From Vandiemenella viatica (taxonomy: Eukaryota > Arthropoda > Insecta > Orthoptera > Morabidae): a DNA stretch of 64,000 bases. The DNA is taken from contig JARYHS010011408.1 of NCBI GenBank assembly GCA_031002005.1, positions 224,357,473-224,421,472 of the forward strand, given 5' to 3'. Both the position numbers and the translations under genes were made by a program. Below the pieces are notes generated by a model, which was not told the origin of the DNA, did not search any database, and saw only the letters and a program-made list of their open reading frames with translations. Of this stretch, positions 57,155-64,000 are shown piece by piece; position 1 is the stretch's first letter; the number at the start of each line of letters is the position of its first letter.

Positions 57155-57211
57155 TATACTCCCGTCTCTAAAGACCTCGTAGTTAAGAGACGTTAAGCAG
57201 TTAAAAAAAAA
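57155..57211 (+). mobile_element. 57-bp SINE-A 3' end with 11-bp TSD
   Basis: Only the last part of the SINE (cccgtctctaaagacctcg ... gttaagcag plus nine A) is present, bracketed by the exact 11-mer gtctacgtata at 57144-57154 and 57212-57222. A minimal, severely 5'-truncated insertion inside the LINE relic, belonging to the same tail subfamily as the 44626 copy. Confidence 0.9.
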
Positions 57212-57284
57212 GTCTACGTATACTGTAATATACTTTTTTAAGTCAATAAGTGTGATGACAATTTTTGTTTGAAGTATTATGAAT

Positions 57285-57463
57285 TCCCATTCGGTCATCG
57301 AGATTTGGGCTTTCCATGGTTTCCCCAAATCACTCCAGGCGAGTGACGGGATGGTTTTTTCCAAAAGGACATGGCCGAATTCCTTTCAGTGCCCTGTCCC
57401 AAATCCTTTTCTGCCTCTAATGATCACGACATCGACAAGGCGTAAAGCTATAAGCAATAATAA
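57285..57463 (+). mobile_element. SINE-A copy nested in the LINE relic
   Basis: Begins within the end of the tRNA-like head (tcggtcatcgagatttgggc), continues through the body, and ends with gacatcgacaaggcgtaaag. The tail subfamily is that of 3322 and 59452. It splits the LINE coding frames between motif blocks, so it is younger than the LINE. Confidence 0.78.
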
Positions 57464-57704
57464 TATTGATGTATTGTCGAAATAATTCATCGAGTATTTC
57501 AGGTTGTTAATCTGTTCAATGCATGATCGGTCTTCTCTGAATCCACGTTGGTGTTCGCCAATTTCTGCAGCCAGTTGAGCTTCTGCACGATTTAGGACGG
57601 CCTTGGACAAAATTTTGCAAGTTATTGACAGTAACGTAATCCAACGATAGTTGTACAGTAGATATATGATCGTTGTCTTACAATCTATACGCATTTTTTT
57701 TTTT

Positions 57705-58460
57705 CTTTTTCTGTTTAGTAGATTTCATCCATAATTTCTTTAAGTTTTATGACGAGATTTTCTCCAACATTTTTCCATAGTTCTGCGATGATTTGGTATT
57801 GTTCCGATGCTTTTTTTATAAAGATTGCATATTTAATATGTAAGAAAGACTGATGCTAATTGTTAAGTACTAGGACACCAATTCTGTTGACAGCTGCGCC
57901 ACCTGATACTGGACGGGCGCTTCCTGCAGGCCAAGTACCGGCGCCAATCACGACGTCTTTTCCCATGGCGACCAGCCGGCTACCAATTGACCCAATTGTT
58001 CGGGTCTCTGCGGGCACGATGCTGCGTGGAAGACCACACTAACACGATTAACGACGGCGCCCTGGGCTGCACGCAGGACAGGAAAAAAAGTGACCCGGGG
58101 TCACGAGACCGTGAGGACCTCCCAGGCGATCGCACGCACCTACACCTCCGTCACGCACAGTATCCGGCAGGGACAATCAGCTACATTAGTCCTCTTAACT
58201 TAGCCACGGCTTTTCACCATACTGACAACGAATTGATTAAAGCATCTCCAAAGGTCTCTTATGCAAAGTTGAACACTATGACATTAAAGATAGGGCGAAA
58301 CTTTGGTCTAAATCTTATATAGAAATCAAAGATAAATAACTAACTCTATTCGAGTGAACATATAATACAGTATCTTTATAGAATATATAATCTAAATGGA
58401 ATGAAGATAAATGCCAAGAAGAGTCAGCTTATTAGGTACACAGATAAAAAAACTAAAGGT
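57705..58460. other. No gene recognised; GC-rich patch 57880-58190
   Basis: Overlapping plus frames in the GC-rich patch have proline- and arginine-rich translations without a motif. No terminal repeats were found around it. Confidence 0.35.
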
Positions 58461-58464
58461 TAAT

Positions 58465-58876
58465 TGCGTTTTATATGCTGGGGTCAGAATTTCTTGTTAT
58501 GTACAAGGCATATGCTGGTGATAGGGCTTGGAGGGATATTGATCGGAGAATTAGGAACAGTACATGGAAGGGGAAAGATGATCATGATCACAAGCTGTCA
58601 ATGGATTTCATGCATAAGGGAGTGGGAAAATTTTCTTTTGTTGGTAAGGGTGTCAGGAATTGGAACGGATTGCCAATTGAAGTGATGAATAATTTACCAA
58701 AGGCGCTGAACGAATTTTAAAATAAAATTTGTAAATCGCAAAGGTGGATGGGGAGCAATTTAGTACTCAAATTATATAAGATAATTTTAAAAAAATAAAA
58801 AGGGGTAATTAGATTACTAGGGGAGTTGCCACCGGAGCGTGAGCTCCACCACAATTAAATTAATAATAATAATAAC
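58465..58876 (+). mobile_element. LINE-X 3' end, best preserved copy
   Basis: The plus frame ends AGDRAWRDIDRRIRNSTWKG, KDDHDHKLSMDFMHKGVGKF, SFVGKGVRNWNGLPIEVMNN, LPKALNEF. The FFxxRV..WN.LP...... ..FK-like closing block is typical of the C-terminus of non-LTR ORF2 proteins. A 3' UTR (gagttgccaccggagcgtga near 58824) and a (TAA)n tail at 58860-58874 follow. 5' truncated. This copy defines the family for the others at 19740, 22244, 35271 and 44118. Confidence 0.78.
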
Positions 58877-59450
58877 ATAAACGAATGAAGAACTTCTGGG
58901 ACCAAAAGAAGATGAAACTCGCTGTCAAGTGCACAAAGGCTTAACGTGGTATTAGTTGGTCTCAGCGAATATATATATTTTATAAAATTTCGAAGACAAG
59001 AAAATTAACAGGCAATGGAGTGAAAACAATTAAATACTTAACGTAAAATTTATCAAATTATTACAAAAAATAGAATTATCGGTGCCTGTTTATGTTGTGA
59101 GGAAAAAAAAAATACAGAATATGAAACATGTCAGTAGAAAGGAATGGTTACCAAATTATCGTGAAATTTCATATATCGCTAATATTATCGCTAACTATGG
59201 GAGAGGCTGCCAAATTTTCATACCATCCTTACAGATTTGTTGAGTTAAACCACTTTCAGATATGCAGGAGTGTCATCGTTGGAATACTGAATTTAACACT
59301 CCATCAAAGAGAAACTATGTTTATTATAATTAAACCAACTGCTGGATGAGTAAAAAAGTCTCCCAATCTTTTTTAAGAACTATTCACAAATTTTATCAGA
59401 GAACTGCGCTATTTACAGGATTCTGATAAAGTGTCAGTTTTATCTGTGCT
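58877..59450. other. No gene recognised
   Basis: AT-rich; no supported feature. Confidence 0.45.
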
Positions 59451-59451
59451 A

Positions 59452-59664
59452 CCGAGCGTGGTGGGTGAGCGGTTTAACGCTCTGGCCTCGCATTTGGGAG
59501 GACGCTGATTCGAATCCCTGTCCGTACATCCAGATTTGGGTTTTCCGTGGTTTCCCCAAATCACTCCAGGCGAACGCCGGGATGCTTCCAGTTCCTTGTC
59601 CTTGGCCCCAGGCCTATCCCCCATCTAATGACCTCGACGTCGACGAGGTGTACAGCCATAAGAG

Positions 59665-59694
<30 letters not shown>
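59452..59694 (+). mobile_element. SINE-A copy, full length, long A run
   Basis: Head from accgagcgtggtgggtgagc with box A tgggtgagcgg (59461-59471) and box B ctgattcgaatccc (59505-59518). Body and the gacctcgacgtcgacgaggt tail motif follow, with a ~30-base A run at 59665-59694. No perfect TSD. The long A run suggests a recent insertion of the second tail subfamily. Confidence 0.92.
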
Positions 59695-59695
<1 letters not shown>

Positions 59696-59983
59696 CAGCA
59701 GGAAATTCAAATCTGTTTTTAATTTCAAACTTTTCTCGGATATCATAGCATAACTTGAAAATTCAGAATCAATTCTGGCAGGGCTCTCTTTATTTAGCCC
59801 AGCCTGGCGGCGATGGTATTATCAGTTTTAAGTCTTATGTTTTAACATGAAATCTGAAATTACTCTCATCTCACTATCTGAACTAGGGACAGAGTAGAAA
59901 ATCTGATCAAAATATTAGCAAATAAATTCATGTGATGATATCCTAATGCCATCTTATTTTCATAACTATCAGATATTCAGGTC
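59695..59983. other. No gene recognised
   Basis: AT-rich DNA between two SINE insertions; nothing supported. Confidence 0.45.
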
Positions 59984-60000
59984 AAATAGATCGTAGCAGA

Positions 60001-60242
60001 CCTAGGTAGCGTAGGGGCTAGTGAACTAGCTCCACATGCCGAAGGTCGCCGGTTCGAGTCCGGCCGTGGGCATGGGTTTTAAGGTGTTGTGTCTGTGAAT
60101 ATCATGTCCGTCCTGTGTTGTTTATAATTAGTTGGAAAAAATGCATATTGGAGAAACTGAATGCACTGGATCACACATAATCACTAACGAACTGGCTTTA
60201 TGGCCTAAGATGCCGCAAGCCATAAATATAAAATAAATAAAT
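60001..60242 (+). mobile_element. SINE-C copy, near full length
   Basis: tRNA-like head with box A tagcgtaggggctag (60007-60021) and box B ggttcgagtcc (60051-60061), then a body with ggtgttgtgtctgtg and gccgcaagccataaat, and an (AAAT)n tail (60229-60244). Flanks aaatagatcgtagcag (59984-59999) and aaatagatgatagtag (60239-60254) may be an imperfect TSD. The head is one of the better tRNA mimics in the window but lacks a full acceptor stem. Confidence 0.78.
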
Positions 60243-60299
60243 AGATGATAGTAGCCGAGTTAGTGAATGCCAAAGGCAACGAGGAAAATCTGTAATTTA

Positions 60300-60815
60300 A
60301 GTAGCTGGTGCCCACGACTTCGTTCGTGTTTCTAAATAATTTGGATTGTCAGCTACCGACATGTAACGACCATAGCGCACTATGGGAGACTTGAGGCTAA
60401 TACCACACACAAACATCACACATATCACACACTCTCACAGCTACCGAAATTCGACCAACGTTGTGATCGATGGGTGACTCTGTGCTACTACCAGACACAC
60501 ACACCAGTGATCGGCGCTAGATAGTTTTGGCTGAAAAGTGATACACCGGGACACATACGTCTTTGATAGAAATATGAAAGTGGCGCAGGTCGACACAATT
60601 CTTTGGTCGAATTATGAAAATGCCCTGCATCGACCACTTTAAACCATCATATCTCCCAGACCCCCACAGTTACCCGCATTCGGCCAACGTTGTGCACGAT
60701 AGGAAACTGTATGCTACGTCCACACACAAACACCAGTGATCTGTGCTAGGTAGTGGTGCCTAAAAGTGAAATATAGGGAAACACACGTCTATTTATGTTA
60801 TATAAGATTATGATA
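60300..60815. repeat. Two-unit tandem repeat in a Helitron-like terminus context
   Basis: The segment around ccaacgttgtg (60455 and 60684) repeats with a 229-bp period: ttcg(a/g)ccaacgttgtg, then cacacac..acaccagtgatc, then gtgctag(a/g)tag, then ggacacat(a)cgtct. The left edge gtagctggtgcccacgactt at 60301 resembles the CTAG-type ends of Helitron-related elements (here CTAC). Both units are diverged. No coding. Confidence 0.5.
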
Positions 60816-61867
60816 ATCTGCAGGTCGATGGCTAGACGTTCGAAAGCTTCTCTGATCAACATGAACAATGTCATGGAGATAAGCTAGTAGTCATTATAAT
60901 CATTAAACAGTCAATAATATTCATTTAATATTACGCACACATTATATGTAGCGAACGCTTAAAAATTGTTATTTATTCAGACCTATGCTTGTGCATAATT
61001 CTAAATTCAGGTTAGCCTTAAACTCAGCAACACAGTGATCTGTTGTGAATCTCAGTACTCTACTGCACATACACTGATGTTGTTTTCAGCCATTAAATTC
61101 GACGCGTGTTTTTCTTTGTTTTTCTAACGGATAATTTTTTTTTCCGAAGTATGACTTATGAGAAACTTGTAACGACTTTTATGTTTAAACTAATAATCCG
61201 CAATTCAGGATACTATTTCGAAGTATACGTTAGGTAAAACTATGTCGTACGAAAGAACAAGCTTGAGTAAAAAAAATTACTTTGGCGGCTGGACAAAACA
61301 TTTTTGAAGCGAACAACTGAAACCTTAAAAAACAGAGTATCCTTGTAATTTAGTGCTGATATCAAACGAGCATATCAGAAGACTAAGACCCACTGTACTG
61401 AGAAGCTACTTGCTTTTTAAACGCTGCCAGTTTGCGGTTTAATTATATAAATCTAGCTCTGAAATCTTGATTGAACTTAATGAGGACAACTCTTTAATCT
61501 AACTTATCACTGATAACTACAAGGTACTCACTTATTTTAACTGACAGTAAAAAATTAATGTTACTATTACTGAACAAACTTGCATGGTTGAGTGAAACAA
61601 AATTCAGTGGGCTTATTGCTGAGATAGCCCGCCCGTTGGCTGAGTTGGTTGCGAAGTATGAGAGACGGTGGATGCGGGGTTCCTAAATACCTGATTGTGT
61701 CTGAAATCCTTGAATACCTCCCAAACACCATTGCATTAATAAGAGAACTTTGTTGATGGTGATCTGAACGTCGAATGGTGACATTCCGTGCCGGTATTCT
61801 ACGCAAGCGAAGCGCTTAAGAGGCCCACACCGGGATTCACCATTTCCATGCTTCTCTCTTTTATAAT
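60816..61867. other. No gene recognised; weak tRNA-like patch at 61625-61690
   Basis: cccgttggctgagttgg at 61632 resembles a box A and ggggttcctaaatacc a poor box B at tRNA spacing. It is probably a SINE remnant rather than a tRNA gene. The rest is AT-rich. Confidence 0.35.
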
Positions 61868-62035
61868 TCACGCTTTACGCATCGTCGACGTCGATGTCGT
61901 TTAGGAACTTGGCCTTGGACTTTTAAAGGGATCATCCCGGCAATCACCTGGAGTGGCTTCAGGAAATCATAGAAAACCGAAATCCTTATTGCCGAAAGGG
62001 GAATTGAAACGGTGTTCTGATTGCGAAGCAAGAGC
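61868..62035 (-). mobile_element. SINE-A copy, diverged
   Basis: Tail side cgctttacgcatcgtcgacg, body with gggatcatcccggcaatcac, head with a decayed box B (gggaattgaaacgg on plus near 62000). Stops before box A. Confidence 0.68.
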
Positions 62036-62211
62036 ATAACCCACTAAATTCAGTATATATGTATAAAAAAAGAAACTGAAGTAAAAACTTAATAATATAT
62101 TGAAAAAAACATAGTATTTCCAGTGAATGCTCCTAAACACAATAAAACAGAAATAATACGAATCGTGTGTGCAGTCAATAGTTGTAACAATTCTTTTGAT
62201 ATTTTCCATTG

Positions 62212-62320
62212 TTTACCCAAACCATTCCAGGCAAATGCCGGGATGGTTCCTTCAAAAGGTCATAGCCGAATTCATTCCTTCCTCTAATGACCTAGACATC
62301 GACGAGACGTAAAGCAAAAG
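62212..62320 (+). mobile_element. SINE-A copy, body and tail only
   Basis: Starts at tttacccaaaccattccagg and ends with gacctagacatcgacgagac and a short A-rich end. 5' truncated; opposite orientation to the copy 180 bp to its left. The two together form a short inverted pair. Confidence 0.68.
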
Positions 62321-64000
62321 AATAGAAAGATACATACAGTTGGTTCCTTTCAATATGTGTTTGATCTGATTCTTCTTAAATAAACATGTTTTAGTTTGTA
62401 AACAAATTAGCATATGAAGCGTACAACTATCCTTCTGTTCTTTTTGTGAATGTTTGCTTATTAATTAATGTACAGCAAAAATCCGTCTACCGGATTAACG
62501 AAGTATGACCAAGACTAATGAATTTCACTATACGAATTAGTGTTTCTAATTTAAAACTGAAATGTCAAAAATGTCGTACACTTTTCCTTACTCGTCATAC
62601 TTTATCGAATTATGCAGTTTAAGGTCTCGTTTGGCAATCAAGAAGCTGTTTTAATAAACGAGGGTCGTTATTCATGCAAAACAGACGTTCAGTGGTGCCA
62701 TCACTTACAAGTAGTGACTTGGTAATTCAGTATAAAGTTGCTGTGCTATGGAATTTATGATCAAGAAGCATTCAAAAACTATGCAAAAACGAGCACTTCA
62801 ATTTAATATCGGGCAATGTTTATGTATTCAATGTGTGTACTTTAAACGTAATCTAAAACTAAATTAATTGACAGTTTAATAACATCGATAGTATACAGTC
62901 GATGTTAAGATTTCGATTGCTTGTTGTAGCGGTGATCATTGTTTTTACATCATTTGTTACCAGAAAATTTCACTGACACACATTACAGTGTCAGTTTTCC
63001 ATTATACCGACAAGCTTGGGCTATTTCCTTGATTATGTTTTGATACGACAAATCATAGCCGTTTTTTCTTTCGATTACGTAACTGTTGTCAACCGGTGGA
63101 GCTCTTCCTGTCACTCTTCTCCCACAAACATGGGCGCCGGGAGGGGGGTGCACTTACACCCCCCCCCCTGCTATGAAAGAAAATACGCAGAAAAATATAA
63201 AGAAATAAAAATTTTGTTATTAAATTCACTGTTTAAATAATAACTTAAGGCACCTAGGTTGTTGTTCAACACCTTGTCAATGAATTCAGTATCCTTAGTT
63301 AGTAAGTGTTATATATAATGTATAAAAAAACGGATCACCTCCCTTAAAGTAATCCTGCCGGTGCCAATGCTCACAAACTAGCCCTTGCAAGGCATCTTTT
63401 AACAAGCACTCCACTCTCAACAAGTGTCCCATCCGGTTCTTCTTTCTCTTATAATTTGGAGTAGTTTCCTCCTCCCACTAACCCTTTCCAGCACTAAAAC
63501 ATCACTCACTTTTTCCATCCGGGACAGCAGTGATAAAATTTGGGTATTACGTAATGAAGGAAAGAAACATTATACTCTTACAACTTTCAGAATAGCGATG
63601 GCTAATTCATAAATCTTGCTTAACAAAGACATGGAATACAGAGTCAAATGTAAGTGGCAACCTGTTGGGCAAGTGATACTACCGATTATTTTTGCAAGTG
63701 GACTGTTGCTGAAGTTAAGCGCGCGAGGCAATTTGTCACGGACTTAAATTAGCTCTGGAGTAAAGCCAGTCGGTCTCTAGGTACACTCAACGCGAGTATC
63801 TTGCAGAAAACCTCAAGTTTTCTATTACAGTAGAAACCAAAGTAATGAATTTACGCAGCGGTACAAAAGCCACACCTGATTGGCAAATCCGAAGCTGTGA
63901 AAGCACATCATCGTACATGATGGAGCGACTGACTACTCTATATATAAATTTGCTAGTTATATCATAAGTGTTGATAATATTAAACATTAAATATGTATTT
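62321..64000. other. No gene recognised
   Basis: AT-rich. 63126-63172 has a G run followed by a C run (gccgggaggggggtgcac then cacccccccccc), which resembles the edge of a hAT-type element but has no partner. Nothing else supported to the window end. Confidence 0.4.

Larger units (their letters stand above)
56040..57700 (-). pseudogene. LINE reverse transcriptase relic interrupted by two SINE-A insertions
   Basis: Read right to left: YRWITLLSITCKILSKAVLN, then AAEIGEHQRGFREDRSCIEQ (57490-57690), equal to the YRGI.LL...KI.SK.L..R and GE.Q.GFR..RS motifs; a decayed ID.KK segment (57220-57280); GGQSPLVFICALEKVVREWR and LGCSAFVDDVALIAQDN with the catalytic FVDD (56840-56870); then KEFKYLCEFITEN near 56670-56705 and degraded C-terminal sequence to about 56040. 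Stops and frameshifts throughout. The order is complete for palm to thumb, so this is a long old insertion. Confidence 0.8.

Overview
This window is repeat-dominated nuclear DNA from a eukaryote, most likely an insect with a large genome. A polyneopteran (stick insect, cricket or grasshopper type) is my best guess, judging from the tRNA-derived SINE families and the mixture of hAT, mariner, Helitron and LINE relics; no single marker proves it. Overall base composition is AT-rich with scattered GC-rich islands. No open reading frame is long, and nearly all are antisense or chance frames within repeats. I cannot name any intact host gene. The two best non-transposon candidates are a frameshifted, signal-peptide-bearing reading frame (42704-43210, minus) and a compact CRE/TATA/initiator segment with a possible 5' splice site (28077-28203), which could equally be an LTR.

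The dominant repeat, here called SINE-A, is a tRNA-headed element seen at 18 places. Several copies have target-site duplications (TSDs), including a full-length one at 44626-44873 with a 12-bp TSD. SINE-B (5 copies) and SINE-C (2 copies) are further tRNA-derived families. Five fragments of one LINE 3' end (here LINE-X) are recognisable by a shared C-terminal peptide and a TAA-repeat tail. Other LINE reverse transcriptase or C-terminal relics lie at 21285-21780, 30960-31700, 33480-33850, 53570-54030 and 56040-57700.

DNA transposons are numerous. There are short hAT-type elements with 8-bp TSDs (perfect at 4456-4762, 9147-9497 and 29873-30166; eroded at 70-380 and 18069-18795). A hAT relic with a decayed transposase (23386-24739) has a perfect 8-bp TSD and a second terminal-inverted-repeat element nested inside it. 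There are also two mariner transposase fragments and a GC-rich terminal-inverted-repeat family (here element X).

A 4.6-kb Helitron (36565-41173, minus) has canonical TC and CTAG ends between A and T, a recognisable Rep domain with the HSH metal motif and the paired tyrosines, and internal stops. It is inserted into another repeat (here element Z) and itself carries a SINE-B.

Two tandem arrays stand out: about nine 167-bp units at 31701-33130, and nine alternating ~146/138-bp units at 14192-15440. Three long hairpin elements (26190-26553, 46644-46852, 50097-50368) have asymmetric tails and 9-13-bp flanking duplications. Each carries, in both arms, a CTGANGA - short stem - GAAA core like that of hammerhead ribozymes. 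I consider these the most interesting objects in the window. Family labels A, B, C, X, Z and LINE-X are local names used only in this annotation.
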